Source: Anaeramoeba flamelloides (taxonomy: Eukaryota; Metamonada; Anaeramoebidae). From it: a stretch of 64,000 nt of DNA. Numbering within the stretch: position 1 is the first letter of the stretch; each line of letters begins with the position of its first letter. Under the pieces are notes generated by a model. It did no database searches. It was not told where the DNA came from and worked only from the letters and a program-made list of their open reading frames with translations. Of the stretch, positions 27,176 to 40,926 are shown one piece after another. The stretch is from contig JANTQA010000033.1 in NCBI GenBank assembly GCA_027625915.1, forward strand, positions 6,696,001 through 6,760,000. The letters run 5' to 3'. A program made the translations under genes and the position numbers.

Positions 27176-30100
27176 TTATTTTCGTTATTTTTTTGATTCT
27201 TTTTAATTTTTTTTTTTTTTAATTTTTGATAAATTTATTTTAAAAGCATTTATTACATAATAAAATAAGATATAATACTTTATTTATTATATGAAATAAT
27301 TTATTTTTTTTTTTATAATAATTCAAAGATAATAACTTTTTTTTATGACTCCCCCCTGTTTATTTTTTTTTTAAAAATCTGTATTGTATAATTTTTACAA
27401 AAGATTAAAAACACAATTAGAAATAGGAGTTCATTTTACGAATATTTTTAAATAATTATTAAAAGCAATTCACACACATGATCCAATTTTTTTTTTTTTT
27501 TCTCAAAACAAAAAATAAAACAAATATGTCAATTCTATTTTTGATATACCAAATAGTTCTCAAAAAGAAAATCTGAAAGGATAAAATTAAAGTGTACCTT
27601 TAAAAATGAGTTTGAATTTATATTAATATAACAGGTATAAATGTGGAAGATTGTTTATAAAAACAAATAAACATTAAAAGGATATTTGAAGAAATAAACC
27701 AAAAAGTATTATCAACAGTTTGTTTTTTAATAATATTTAATGAAATTTAGAAAACTTTTTTTTTTTGGACTTTCAAAAGAATAATTTGGCTTAAACTCTT
27801 CAAAATAATGGATTTAATGGAAATTCAATATTTATGAAAATAGATATCATTGAAAGCAAGCGACTTTGCTTATTATCAATGAAAAGACCTTGATTAAAAA
27901 TTTGTGGTTGATTTTTCCTCTATTTGAAATTAATTTGTTATTTTTTAAAAAGAAAAGAATGTTTGGATAAGTTTCTTTTTTTTAAAGTTCTGATTATTAA
28001 AGTATGGAAAGATTTTTTTAACCTAAAAGTTTTTTTTCTGCATTTTTCAATTTTTAATGTTTCTTCATGTGGTAATAATTTATCTTATCTTTGAAATGTT
28101 TCAAAACTAAAGCAATATTTAAAGATGTGTGTTGTTATAGTTGTTATTGGATGTGAGTTTTGGAGATCATTTTTATTGTAACTCTTTGAAAATTTGTTTG
28201 TTTCTTAGCATTTTTTTATTTGTCAAAAATTACTTTTGATTTTTAAAAAGTTTTTAATTTGACAAATAAATTTAAAAATTGAATTTTTGTTAACTGAAAA
28301 TTCAAAATGATTTCTACTAAGATGAAATTGACTTTATATATAAAAAAGAATTATTTTGGATATCTAAGAATAATAATTATTGGTTTTTTTTTTGTTATAG
28401 GTGAATGTGATTATTTTTTCTATCAAAACCCTTTAATTTATATTTTGAAGAAATGATAGTTCTGGAATTTTTATTCTTCTAATTCTAGTAGTATTTGTGA
28501 TAATAAAATCAAATATAATATTTTATCAAAATTGGCTCATTAAAGAATTTCCAAAAAAATCGAGGTTGGTCTATAAATTTTCTGAAGAACTTTTACATAC
28601 TTCCTTTGAATCAGTACGTGAAAATTCATAATTAATATGTTTTTTTAGTTATTCTAAAAAATTTTTTTAGGAAATAGAAAAGTCAATTAAATCATAAGAT
28701 CAATATTTCAACTTCTTTTACTTCATTCGTGTAATTTTTCCATATAAAAACAAATACAAAATTATATTTTTCTAAGAAATAAAATCCAGAAACTTTAAAG
28801 TTTTTTTTTGATAATTGTCTTTAAATTGTTTAAACCTGTGATTAATCGAATTATCTAAATTGAAAATCCACATTAATTTGCATTATTTATGATTTGTTTG
28901 TCAAATATATAACTAAAAATTAGATTAACCATTTTATTTACTCATGTTCCAATAAAAAAAATCAAACAAAATTATTATAAAATATCTTTCTTAAACTTCA
29001 TTCTTAAATTATTATAAGAATATCCAAAATTTTATTTCGTTCTGGTAAGATTCCTTCATAATCATTTAGATTGTTTGTTTTAAGACATTACCTTAATATA
29101 AGATATAATCAATTCTCGAAAAAATAGAGCAAATTTATTTTTTAAAAATATCCTTATTCAACTCAATTATATAAAAACTTTTTTAAATATACAACATCAT
29201 TAACTTTTATTAATTAATTCTTTATTAAAATTCAATTTACTTTTTTTTTACTATTAGAAATTTAGACCAATAAAAGAAATCGAAACGTCTGATCTCATTA
29301 TATATATATATAATTTGGGTTTGATTATATAATATATTATCTTATTTTTGATCGTAATTTTTTTTTTCCAAATAGTTTAAGTTTTGATATAATTTCAAAT
29401 AAAAGAAAAGAATAAATAACTGGATTTTTTTCTGTAAAAAACCGTTTGTATCATTATTATATAGTCCATTTTCTAAAACGCGACTATGAATAATTTGTGT
29501 TACAAACGTGTAAAAATAATTTCTATTTATTTTTTATTCAAAATATTTGAACCTACGAATTTTGAAATAAAAATACTCGGTATCAATTCAATCATCGAAA
29601 ATATCCCACTTAATTTGATAAAACTAATTAAAAAAGAGAAATAATCTCTAATAAAATATCATTTCTAATATATTTAAAATTCTATTCTGTTTTTGTATAT
29701 ACATTATTATCTGATTTATTATATAAAATAACCAGTTATATCTTGGTTTACAGTTGTTCATAGAATTGAAAATTATCTAATTGTAAATCAATTTTGATAT
29801 ATTATAAATATACATACTAGATCCAGAAAAACTGTGTCACTATTTGAATTAAAAATCAGAAAATTGGACTAACCTCATCTTTTTTTTTAAATTTTTATAC
29901 CCAATATCAATTCCAAAATGTGAATTTTTATGATCTCTTTTTCTATATGAAAGCCCATTATTCTTATTTCTGACAAAATATTTGAGTTAAATGGTAATTA
30001 TATATGTTACAAAAATAATAAGAAATTGAGAATTTATGATTAATGAGAATTTTATCAGACAAAATTTCAAATTGGGAGATTTAATTTAATTTTTATTTTT

Positions 30101-30560
30101 ACTTCTTGTACTTTAATAAAGTTATTATTTTTTTTTTTCAATTCCTGTTAGATTTCTACTTTATTTCCAAGTATGTTTCTTCCACCACTTTTGGGATTCA
30201 GATTGCTCTTCACAGTTGTCATATATTTAATTCTGATTTTTTAAAAAATAACAAATAAAAAAAGGATAAGTAAAGAATATCAAATTTAAAACCTTTTTTA
30301 TCACGAAATCCATGTAGATTTTTGAAATTTACAAGAAAAATGTTAAAAATTATAAAAAAAAAATGAATGAAATTGTTTCAAAATAAAATTATAATTTAAA
30401 ATTTAATTCTTTTCGGGATTAAATTAGAAAATTTAAAAAAAAAAAATATTAAATTATTATTTTTTAAAAAAAAAAATTAAGATAAGAATTAAAAAACAGA
30501 ATAAAGTTAAAAAGAAAAAATAATTAAGGATTAAAAGATATAAAAAAAATAGGAATAAAT
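27176..30560. other. convergent intergenic region between ADA3 and Arp11
   Basis: Both flanking genes end here. There is no coding signal. The region contains the family 6 repeat at 27891-28529; the rest is AT-rich sequence in which I see nothing else. Confidence 0.65.
27891..28529 (+). mobile_element. dispersed 640-bp TIR repeat, family 6, copy 1
   Basis: This block is collinear with 57798-58431 over its whole length, for example both contain TCAAAATGATTTCTACT and GTAGTATTTGTGATAATAAA. The ends are imperfect inverted repeats (GATTAAAAATTTGTGGTTGA; reverse complement of the right end GATAAAATATTATATTTGAT). There is no reading frame of note. It is probably a non-autonomous DNA element, although duplication by another route is possible. 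Confidence 0.65.
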
Positions 30561-32076
30561 TTAGTTTTCTTTGGCAATATTAAAATGAGACCAATTTGGG
30601 ATTGATTTTAAACCCATTTCCTTAAAGGTTTGTAAGGTAACAAATTTTTCATTCATAATTTCTAAATAACCAAAAACAGATCCACCAATCCAAGACAAAT
30701 AGTTATTAAAAAAAGGATGTTTTTGGAAAACCAATTTCCCCTGTAATCCCTTTAATTTTTTAAAATGAGGTTCATTTTCTAATAGCCAATCCAATTCATT
30801 TTCAATTCTCAGTCTACAACCAGGTACCATTGAAGTTCCTCCTGTGAGAATCAAATTTTGAGACAGTGCAACTGTTATATCTGAATTACAGCTCATGAGA
30901 CATTCAAGTATTCGGTATGGGATTCCTTCAAAATCATTTTGGCTGTTGCCATTGAAAAGAATTTCTGATGCATTTGATCGAGCCTTTCCTGAAATTGCGA
31001 TTGCGGTATCGTTCCCTTCCTTGTCTAAACAAGGATAATTAATATCTGCAATAAATTCTTTTTTTTTCCTTTTTTTCTTTTTTTAAAATTAATGGGTTTT
31101 GCTCAAGCACAAAGCAAGTTTTGACAGCGATCTGATTCCAGATCTTTTCTGGTAATTTTTCTGCAATTTGGTAGACTTCTTTATTTGCTTCTTTCAGCTC
31201 ATTGAGAACAATTGATCTCAGGTTCTTGACAACAGAGTCAAATGCTAAGGAGCAATATTCAATTTTGGAATAGAGCGGTATTTCTTGATAGACAGGGACA
31301 ACAGTTGACTCAAAGTGACCAAGATCGATAACTAAACCAACATACCTTTTAAAGGGAACCAAGGTTAAAACTGGTGATGGCACACTAAGAAGACTGACAA
31401 CATGGAATTTTTCAAATAAGATCTCAATAATCATTTCTTTGATGAAATTCGGTAAAAGGACATTCTCACAAAAGACAACCCTTCGGTTCTTTGGGTTTAC
31501 ATTTAAGATCCTAATTGAAGGCAGAGATTAGGTTTGTAAAGAGTTAACAAATTTATCAATTTGATTTGATTTTGGGTTTGTTAGTGTTAATTGATTATTT
31601 TTTATGTTTTAGTTTTTTGGATCATAAAAAAAGGAGTAAAAATAAAAAAAAACATTATTAAAATTCGACGATCTCGTAACAAGATTGAGAAACACATTTT
31701 TACAACCAATAATTGTTTTTTTATTCTTATTGAAAAAAGAAAAAAAATAACTTTATTGTTGTTTTTTGGTGAATTTTTTTTTAAACAAAAAAAAAGAATG
31801 ATAAAAAGGAAAAAGAAAGATCACGAACTTACAAAAAAAAAATCGAATAAAAACGTTTAAACAAAGTTCTTTTCCAAACTTGAATCTTTTTTTGTGAACC
31901 GTTGTTATTCGAAGTGACTTCAAGTTCTTCTCCGGTTTGTAAATCAATTAAATTTGTTGGTAGAAATGCTTGTGGTACTCCTTCACCTGCAAACCACACT
32001 TAATAAAAGAGGAACCAAAATCAATCACAACAGCTTTTTGTCTTTCAAAAATTTGTTTCCCAAAAAAATTGTTCAT
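30561..32076 (-). CDS. ACTR10: dynactin pointed-end actin-related protein Arp11 (ACTR10)
   Basis: Arp11 caps the pointed end of the dynactin filament, the adaptor that links dynein to cargo. Exon 1 is 32076-31833 and exon 2 31510-30561, joined in phase 2 across a 322-nt intron (donor GTAAGT, acceptor TTAG). The product is about 398 residues; human ACTR10 has 417. Exon 1 has the actin-fold AVVIDFGSSFIKCG; the junction reads FKRFYSIFFLILNVNPKNRRVVF against human [23 protein letters not shown]. Exon 2 has VGLVIDLGHFESTVVPVYQEIP, NQIAVKTCFV (human EDIKARTCFV), LTGGTSMVPG and a C-terminal IPNWSHFN (human IPDWCSLN). Two single-base frame changes are present: after KCG near 31990 one T is lacking to give KCGFAGE, and at 31060-31086, a run of A and G, the frame moves by one. 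Protein on both sides is well conserved, so I favour sequence error over decay. Confidence 0.93.
31511..31832 (-). other. 322-nt intron of Arp11
   Basis: Donor GTAAGT follows a ten-T run, and the acceptor is TTAG before GATCTTAAATG. The join restores the conserved LNVNPKNRR segment in frame. Confidence 0.85.
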
Positions 32077-32806
32077 TGGGGTGATGTTAAATATTGGGGA
32101 AAAAATAAAAAGTTATTCAAAATATTCTAAAGGTTTACAGTCAATCAAGTACTAAAAAAGATTATCTTCTGTAGTAGGTGCAATACCATATTATATTGGT
32201 TCTTAGCTGATCGATCTTTAACTTTTTAATAATTTTAATGTTTGTTCACAAATGCAAATTATCTTTACTATTTTTCCCATATTTCTCTTTCATTTACAAA
32301 AATAATTGTCAAAAAAAATATAACATGAAAAAAATAGCACTAAAATTTAAAAGATGATTTATTTTCAATAAATAATATGTTTAAAAGGTATAATTCTTAT
32401 AATAAAATATATCAAAATTTTTAAAATTACAAGATATATTATTATTATAAGAGTTTTTTATTAAACAATCAAAAAAAAAAAAATTAAAAAATAATAAATT
32501 CAATTATTTTTTAATTGAAAATTTCTAATAAAAGAAAAATCATAGATATATATAAAATTAATAAAAAAAAAAAACAACAATTTAGATAAAACAAAATCAA
32601 ATCAAAATAGTCTCTATATTTTGAAACTTGACAAGGGAATTAAACATTATAATAAAAATCACCATCAATTATAAATTAAAGCATATTGATCAAAAATAAA
32701 TGATATTTTATTATCAAAATTAATTATATTATTATAATTAACAAGTGATTAAAATTTAAGGCTTGATTTGTAAAAATTACTAACAAAAAATATGGAATAA
32801 TTTTTT
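32077..32806. other. short intergenic stretch between Arp11 and the TPR gene
   Basis: AT-rich with homopolymers. It must hold the Arp11 5' flank and the 3' end of the TPR gene; I see no defined regulatory element. Confidence 0.6.
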
Positions 32807-35800
32807 TTAAAAAAATATCGAATTTCTTTTTGGTAAAAACTGAAAATTTATTCCCTTTTTATATTGATTTTCAATTTTATATGATTTTTTTAACGATTTA
32901 ATGTTAGGTATACTCCATAATTTGGATAATGTATTTTCTTTTTTGATTTGTTTGATTTTTTTTGTCTTTGCCTTCTTTGTGGGAATTAAAATTGTTTGTT
33001 TATTAATCAAAAAAGTATTAATATCCATTTTTTCAAAATTGTTTTGGAAATAATATTTTTTTAAATTCAGCTTAGAATTCCATATTTGAAAAGGCTTTGG
33101 ATTATTTTGTGATGGTATTTTTGTATTATAAATTTTTGAATTTTGTATTATTTCATTTTTTGAATTGCATATATTATTTATAAATTGTAGTGTTTTTTTT
33201 TGTTTATTATTATCATCACTAACATCGCCCCCATTAGAGATAGTATTAGCGATAGCAGAGAAAGGCTTGATTGTTTTATTTGTATTCTTATTCTTATCCT
33301 GTCTCTGTATTTTCTTATTTTTCTGATTAATATTATTAATCTCACCTTCGTCCGGTTTCTTCACCTGTTTACAGTTCTTCTTCTTCTTCTTCTTCTTGTT
33401 ATTATTCAAATCCACTTTTGGATTTTCGCTTCTTATTGTTAAATTACTTTTTTCCGTTTTTTTTTGTAATTTATTTAAATTATTATTTTTTAAATCTAAT
33501 CGTTTATCACTAATTATCGTTTTTTTTTTTTTAATTTCATTATTTTTATCATTATCATTACCCCCCTTTTTATTGTAATTCTTTTTATTCTTTTTATTCT
33601 TATTCTTTTTATTCTTATTGTTCTGATTTATACCCGTATTATTATTTTTAATCCTTTTCTGAATCAAAATTTTATTTTTCAAATCTAAATTTTCTTTAAT
33701 TTTTCTTTTTTGATCTTCTAATTTTATTTTTTTTTGCAATTCATTTTCAATTTTTAATAACACTTCAGAGTTTTTCTTTTCCAAATTCCTAACCATCTGC
33801 CTTTCTTTATTTAATTGCCTTTTGATTAATTTAATAACCCCGTTTAATTTATTATTTTTATTGACACCAATTTTTATCGTATTATAATTTGGTATTTCAA
33901 ATTTCTTATTGATCAGGAATGTTTTATAAAGTTTGACAAAATTCGAATAAAAAATTATGGATAAAAATACTTCAAAAATTCTTTCAACAAATTTTTCATT
34001 ATATTCATCAACAGAATTTGTTGATAACTTTTCAAACATTGAGAAATATTTTTCAAAATTTTGTTCATTTTCAAGGTTTGTTGATAAATTTTCAATATTG
34101 TTAAAGAATTTTTTTTTTAATAATATTGAAGAAATTACAATTGGATGAATTTGTAAAAATTGGTTTTCTAAAGTTTTAATATTTTTATTATTTTCTAAAG
34201 TTTTATTATTATTATTTTTCTTATTTTTATGATTACTACCACAACTAATAGTATTTACAACATTTGGATTTATTCTTTCTAAACAATAAAAAATTCTAAA
34301 TTTGGTTTGTAATTTTGTTATGAATTGATTTTGTTTTTTTAACTGTTGTCGTTTTTTTTTATTATTATATTTTGATTTCTTCTTTCTTTTTTTATTCTTT
34401 TTATTTTTATTATTACTATTTTGCAGATCCAAATTAATTGGTATTAAACTCAAATTTTTACAAATTATTAAAAGTTGAGATTTTTTACAATATCTTTTCA
34501 AAAACAACAATAATTTCCCAATGGAAACTTTAAAAACAATCTGAGAATGTTGCTTATTTAATTTCCCCCAATACTCTAACATTTTTTTTTTCGATATTTT
34601 AATTTGATCCAAGATTTCACAACTCAAATTATGAATTATTTTTTTATTTTTGTCATCTAAATCATGATTACCATGATTGTTTGTTTGGTTTGGTAAAGTA
34701 TTAGGATGATGAACATTCAATTGAATTTTTGTTGTTCCTTTTTTTTCCAATTTTTCTTTTGATTGAGTTTGCAATTTTTGCTTTAATTTAATTTTTGTAA
34801 TTAATTTTTGAACATCTTTATTGTGTGGGTCCAAGTTTAGTATTTTTTTGGTATCTTGAAGTGCTTGATCAAATTGATTTGTTTCTAATAAAGATTCCGC
34901 CTTTCGAAACCAAGATTTAATATTACTATAATTATACCTTATCGAGTTTGTACAATCAGATATGGATTCATTATACTTTGATAGTTTTATATAGCATAAT
35001 GCTCTATTTGAATAATAAATTGATCTTTCATAAAAAAAATGCTTTGGTAACATTTTTAGACATTTTGAATAATATTTTATTGCTTTTAAATAATTTTGTT
35101 TTTGAAAAAAATTATTGCCCATTTGTTTGATTTCATTTGCAGATTTTAATTTATCTTGATCACTTAAAAATTGTGGGAGTTCAAATTCGTTGGTTTTTTT
35201 TTTGTCAGGCGATTTTTTTTTTAATTTTTGTTCTTTTATGCTTTTTAAAATCTTGCCTTTTCCTGTTTTATGTGTCTTTTTTATTATCTTTTCAAAAGTC
35301 TTTACACTTTCTATTTTTTTTTCTTTACCTTCATTTTTTATATTAATTTCTTTTTTATTTTTATTACAATTGTTTAAAATAATATTATTTTTGGAATTTT
35401 TATTTAATTTTTGTTGTTGTTGTTGTTGTTGTTTTTTCTTTTCGCCCCTTTGTTGTAAAACTAATTCACCACTTTCTTCTTGGTTTTGCCGCTGTGCTTT
35501 ATTTGTTAAAATGATTTCAGAATTGGATATAATGTTTATTCTATTTTGATTTGAAAATATTTCTGGGATTCGTTTGTTAAAGTCATATTTCTTTTGATTA
35601 CCTAATTCTTTTTCGAATTTATCTAATTCTTTAAACCATGGAACCAATGGGTCTAAGAGTTTTTTATTAAAAAGAACCTTTTCATTCTTAGTTTTTACTG
35701 GGCTGGCATTATTTTCTTTAATTTCTTGATTATTGTTTAATTCTTTTGAAAGACTGAGATTCTTTTGATTTTTCTTTTTGTTTTCAATTTCGTTTTTTGT

Positions 35801-37948
35801 TTCTATATTATTATTGTTAATTTTTTTATTTTTTATTTCATTTGTTTCAAAATTTGATACTATTGAATTTGATAGATTATTTGGATCATATTCATTCCCC
35901 GTATTATTGTTATTTATCTCAAAATTGTCATCATTATTTAAATTATTCTCTTGTTCTTTGTGATGGTTCTTAATAATCTCATTTTTTATTTCTATACTAT
36001 TATTATTCATTTTTTTATTTTTTATTTTATTTGTTTCAGGTTGTGATACTATTAAATTTGATAAATTACTTGATTCATTTTCATCATCCTTGTTATTATT
36101 GTTTATCTCAAAATTATCATTATTATTTAAATTAATTTCTTGTTCTTTTTGATAGTTATCAATAATCTCTTGGTAATCATATTCTAATTGCACTATATTT
36201 TCTTTGATTTGATTAGAACTGAGATTTAAAATCTCCTTGATAAGTGGAAAATCTTCTAATTGTAACCCCCCCGCATTTTTTGCCTTTTCCTTCTTACTTT
36301 TTTCTTTTTTCGATGACAAAGATTGATTATTTTGATCAATTATTTTTGAAACCTCTCGATCTTTGTTTTTATCTTTCCCATCCCTTAAACTTTTTAAATT
36401 TCTTATACTATTTTCATTTTCTTTTTTCCTTTTTCCTTTTTTCTTTTCATTTATTTTTTCTTTTTCCTTTTGCTTTTTTTTTTCCTTTCCTTTTCTCTCT
36501 CCTTCCCTTTGGCTTTTTTCTTTTTCGTTTTCTTTTTCTTTTTCTTTTTCTTTTTCTTTTTGGGTTTTCTGATCTATTTCATACAAATTGTTATTTGTTA
36601 TTGCTTTTCTTTGTATTATCTCATTTTTGACATTTGACATTTCTTTTTTCATTTGAAGTGCAAACTCTTCAGGTAATTCAATTATTGGTAACATTGATCT
36701 TGTACTTACATAATCAATCCAATCTAGAGCACCAAGGCTCTGTTCCCAAAATTTTTTATTCAAAATCACATACTCAATTGCCTCGGATTCACGCCTGATC
36801 CTTGTTGTTTCTGGAATGCTTGTTGGAATCATTTTTTGATCTAAAAGATATAAAGACACAAAGCAATTATATTGTATAGCCATTCGAATCAGTGAATTGG
36901 CTTGGTTTGCAACTTGTGCAATCTCGGAATTGAAATTATTTCCAATGTGCGTCATTGTTGCAATTTCATAAGCTCCAATATAATTGGAATTGTTGATTCC
37001 ACTTGATTCTATTTCTTCATCATTTCTTTCTCTTCCACTGTTATTATTCACATTTGTTTCTTCTTTAGTAATTTTTTTATTAATTCTTCTTGCTTTTCCT
37101 TTTCCCTTTCCCTTTCCCTTTTCCTGTTCTTTTTCCTTTTCCTTTTGTTTTTCCTTTTGTTTTTTTTTTAAAATTTTGTTGGTTATTAGGTTATTTAATT
37201 TTCGATACTCCAAGATCGCCTTTGTAAATTTCCAAGTTGCACTAAAGTCGTCCGGAAATTGATCTAATAACTTTTGTACTTTTTTTTTTTGATTCATATC
37301 TAACAACAATGGAACAAGATAATGCCTAACACCCAAAATATCGCTTGGACAGAATTTTAAAAGATCATAGTATTGCTTTGATGCCTCTAATTCTAATCCA
37401 AAACCCTTCCATAAACCTTTTTTTTTTTTTTTATTTTTATTTGTGTGTTAAGAAAATGGATACATATTTATGAAAAGATTGTGGGTTTCGTTTGGGTTCT
37501 AATTTGAAAAAGAACTTAATGGAGTGAAATTGGAACAAAAAAACAAGCAAAAATAAAAAAGAGATTTCTTCCAAGATCGAAATGAAAAATATTTGTTTCC
37601 AAATCAAAGAAAAAAGAAAGATAAAAAAAATTTATTACACCAGGCATAATAGAATTTTGCATAAAGAAGTGTAATACAGTCTGAATCAAACAAAAGGTCT
37701 TTAGGGATTGAAGTGCCATATTTGAGTGCAAGTTTCTTTTCTTCAATTTGAACAGCCATTTTATAAAATTTAAGTGATTTTTGTGGTCTAAGAGAATTAT
37801 TTCCCAAAACGATCAATGCATCAGAACAAAGCGGATCAACTGAAAGAAGGGCTTTTGCTTTTTTAATCTTTTCTATTCCTGTCAGTGATTGGTTTGTGTT
37901 GTCAACCAAAGGTAACTGGAAAAAAATCGTAGTGGAGGGCTTGTTCAT
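32807..37948 (-). CDS. ST7-like/TPR-domain protein with long K/E/N-rich linkers
   Basis: Exons 37948-37639 and 37416-32807 join (phase 1, 222-nt intron, donor GTAATA) to 1,639 residues; the ATG gives MNKPSTTIFFQLPLVD. The first 180 residues look like the ST7-like helical-repeat family: AKALLSVDPLCSDALIVLGN, AWCLWKGFGLELEASKQYYD, then LGVRHYLVPLLLDMNQ and a WKFTKAILEYRKL helix. After about 650 residues of low-complexity K/E/N/Q there is a TPR domain (about 865-975) of the Hsp90/Hsp70-clamp type: GNNFFQKQNYLKAIKYYSKC, YYSNRALCYIKL, SWFRKAESLLE, with the Asn and Lys/Arg positions used for carboxylate binding. The C-terminal half has scattered helical segments (for example EKYFSMFEKLSTNSVDEYNE) that I do not recognise. 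A chaperone-adaptor role is inferred from the TPR only. The second exon is one unbroken frame. Confidence 0.85.
37417..37638 (-). other. 222-nt intron of the ST7-like/TPR gene
   Basis: The donor is GTAATA after AWC and the acceptor AAAAG before TTTATGG. The join yields YYAWCLWKGFGLELEASKQ, which runs as continuous family-like sequence. Confidence 0.75.
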
Positions 37949-38729
37949 TGAGCCACAATTAAAGGCGATTTTATAATTTTTCTTTTTTGGTTGTTTCAAT
38001 TAAAAAAAATTGAACAAACGAACCTTTAAATTCAATTGTTATCTGTTAAAACAATTTTTGAACAAATAGTTGTTGTAAAATGTGTTTAAAAAAAGATCTA
38101 AAAAAAATGATTTCCAAATAATTTCAACAGGATAAAAATAGCACAAAAATTGTAGTCACTTTTTTTACTTTAAAACACTTTTGTGTTTTTTGAAATTATT
38201 CTAAATTTTGAAAGGAATTACAAGATCAAAATTCAATAACTTTCAATTTGAATGTTTTTACAATACAAACTTTTAAAAACTTGTAATTTTTTAAACTTTC
38301 CAAGTTTTCATAAAAGAGTTTTAGGTTTTTCAAAGTTATTAAATATCTTTCTTTTAGAGAACTCTCAAAAATTTCAATTAAATTCACAACGTTATCTTTT
38401 GGTAATTATTTTTTTTTTATCCTTTTTTTAGGCGTTTAAAAGTTAATACCCAGTATTTGAAATTTGAAAAAATATCAGAAATTGAAATATTGCAGACTGT
38501 AAGTCTGAAAGTTCCAAATGGTCTTGAAAGTATTTATCTGGATTATGTTATTCTTTTCAGGTTGGAAGAGTTTATTTATGATTTATTGGAAACAAATAAA
38601 AAATAAATTCATTTATGATGTTATATAATTGACTTTCAAAAAGAAATCACTGAAAGTACCATCTTTCAGCACAAATTTCTATAGATATTTAATCAGAAAA
38701 AAATTATAAAATAAGGGACAGGATTTCGA

Positions 38730-38842
38730 TTCTAGTAAAATAATAAACTGAACAAAATAATCTCCAAATAAATGTGCCTTAATTTAGAATTTTTTTGTAG
38801 ATAAAGTTTTTGTTCAAAGTTTCTTTCTTAAAAGTTTTACTA
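38730..38842. mobile_element. decayed right half of a family 1 MITE
   Basis: GATTCTAGTAAAATAA, TGTGCCTTAATTTAGAATTT and TTCAAAGTTTCTTTCTTAAA follow one another in the same order and spacing as the middle and right arm of the family 1 copies. The left arm is not recognisable and the right tip is diverged. Confidence 0.55.
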
Positions 38843-40540
38843 ACATTATTGACAATTTAAATAATCTTATAATTATATATATTAAGGCCTTGAACGTGTT
38901 ATCACACCCCTAAAAATCTAAATATAAGATAGTAAGTTATTCCCAAGAAAGTGGGGTTAATTTATTGTAAAATATATTGATTATATCAAAACTTCAAAAA
39001 AGGATTTAAATATATAAAATCATTAAATATCATTGATAGTTTCTGAATAATAATTCAATTTGTTCTCTTAGTATTGTATTACATTAATAAAAGATATTAA
39101 ATTTTTGGATCTCGGTTTTATCTGATATTTTTTAAGGAGTGAAAATTAGTGTGTTTATTATTTTCTTTTCAATTGAAAAAATTGTTTTCATAACTTGATT
39201 AAACTCAAAAAATTCAGAAATAGATTGAAAACATATAATGCGTTATTATTTTTAAAAAATCATTTGTACTGTTTCCATATTTCCAGTTTTTTATTGAAAT
39301 TGGTTGTTCATTGTTTTCACCAAAAAAAGTGCTATTATTTTTTTTTATTTTTTGGGAATATTCCAATTAATATATTTTGAATTAAATACATTAGTAAGTT
39401 GATTCAATCTGTATAAATATTAAACTTAATTTGGTATTGCCAATTAACGAATACTACCATTAACAAAAGATTATTTTTTATGAAATGTAAAAAAAAAATG
39501 TCACACTTTTTTGGAAATACCTTATAATAAAAATTATATCAGAAATCGTATATTCTGACCTCTCAAAAAATTTCTTAAAAAAAAATAAATGAAAAAATTT
39601 GATTTTACTTAGATTTTTTATTTAAAAATTCAGTTGAAAAAATATTACATTAAAAAAAAAAATATTATTTAAATACCTGTTTGAGAATTTATTTTAATTT
39701 TATGTGACATTTTGAAAACAAAGTAAATTAATTTAAATAATATTTGATTTTTATATTTTGTCTGTATTTAATAATTATAAAAACTTAATTTTCTAGAAAA
39801 TATTTCTCTAAATCAAATTATTTTTCAGATACGCATAAAAAAAAATTAATAATTATTAGAGTTTAAAAAAAAAATTCTCTTTTTTGGAATTCTTAGAATC
39901 ACAAAAATTGAAAAATAGGAATCATAATATGAAAATGATTCCAATGGAATTGGGCTTTATCAACTTTTTCTACTTGTTTATAGGACCTTTTAAGAATAAT
40001 ATTCAAAACTAACAAAATTTTTTTTATTCTGATTCCTTTAAATCAAATTTTTCTTTTTTTATTTGTTACCAAAACTTATTGAAAACAAAAAAAGGGATTC
40101 TTTTGATTCCATTTAAAAGTAAAATATTTTTTCTCAGGAGGAATAAATAAAAAAAAAAAAAACACCTTTAATGACGAAAAATGTATTAAAACTGAAATCT
40201 CAAGAAGAAGTAACTCAAATATATATTTTTATGAAAAAAAAATTTTAAAAACCAATTTATTCATTATTAAATATTAAGAATGACGAAAATTTTTTATAAA
40301 CCAAAATTAGACAAGAAATAAGATGAGATTAATCAATGAAATAAAAAAAGAAACATTTGATTCCATGGAATCAATGTAAGAATTTTTTAAAAATTTTTTT
40401 GAAAGAGAATCAAAATGTGAAGTTTAATAATTATTTTTTATAAAAATAATGAAATTCAAAAATTTAAATTCCCATACAAAAATTTGTTTGAAATAATTAA
40501 TATTTTTAAAACACCACCAAATGAAATAGAATTAACGCAC

Positions 40541-40561
40541 ATTATTATTATTATTATTATC
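40541..40561 (+). repeat. (ATT)n microsatellite
   Basis: Seven trinucleotide units in intergenic DNA near the 3' end of the PNKP gene. No function is implied. Confidence 0.8.
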
Positions 40562-40926
40562 GAACTTCTTTTTGAATTCTTATTATGTTTTTAAATCATT
40601 CTACAAAATCACAAACCCCTTAAAATTAAATAACTCAAAAAAAATGAAAAACAAAACTCAAATTAATAAAATCGAGTATTTTTTGTAAAAAAATATTATT
40701 AAAAAAAACCAATGAAAACAAAAGGAATTCGAAAAAATTCCTTTGATCCATTATTTATCGAAATTCAACAATCTCGTTTTGATCGTAAACAAACCAATTA
40801 CTTTAATATTTTTACAAATGATTGTTTGTTTACGAAATAATTTTTTCTTTTTTTTATATTTCTTTTCCTGTTAATTTAAATTTTAGGATACGTGAAGAAT
40901 TATTTTGAAAAAAAATGAGAATTATT

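Larger units (their letters stand above)
37949..40926. other. gene-free stretch between the TPR and PNKP genes
   Basis: No coding region is supported; a 61-codon frame at 39195-39380 has no family features. The stretch contains a decayed half of a family 1 MITE at about 38730-38842 and an (ATT)n microsatellite at about 40541-40561. Confidence 0.6.

Noticed and set aside
31984-31996. 8-nt intron GTTTGCAG in Arp11
   Set aside because: Removing it would restore frame but lose the Phe-Ala of the KCGFAGE actin motif, and introns this short are not credible. One missing T explains the site.
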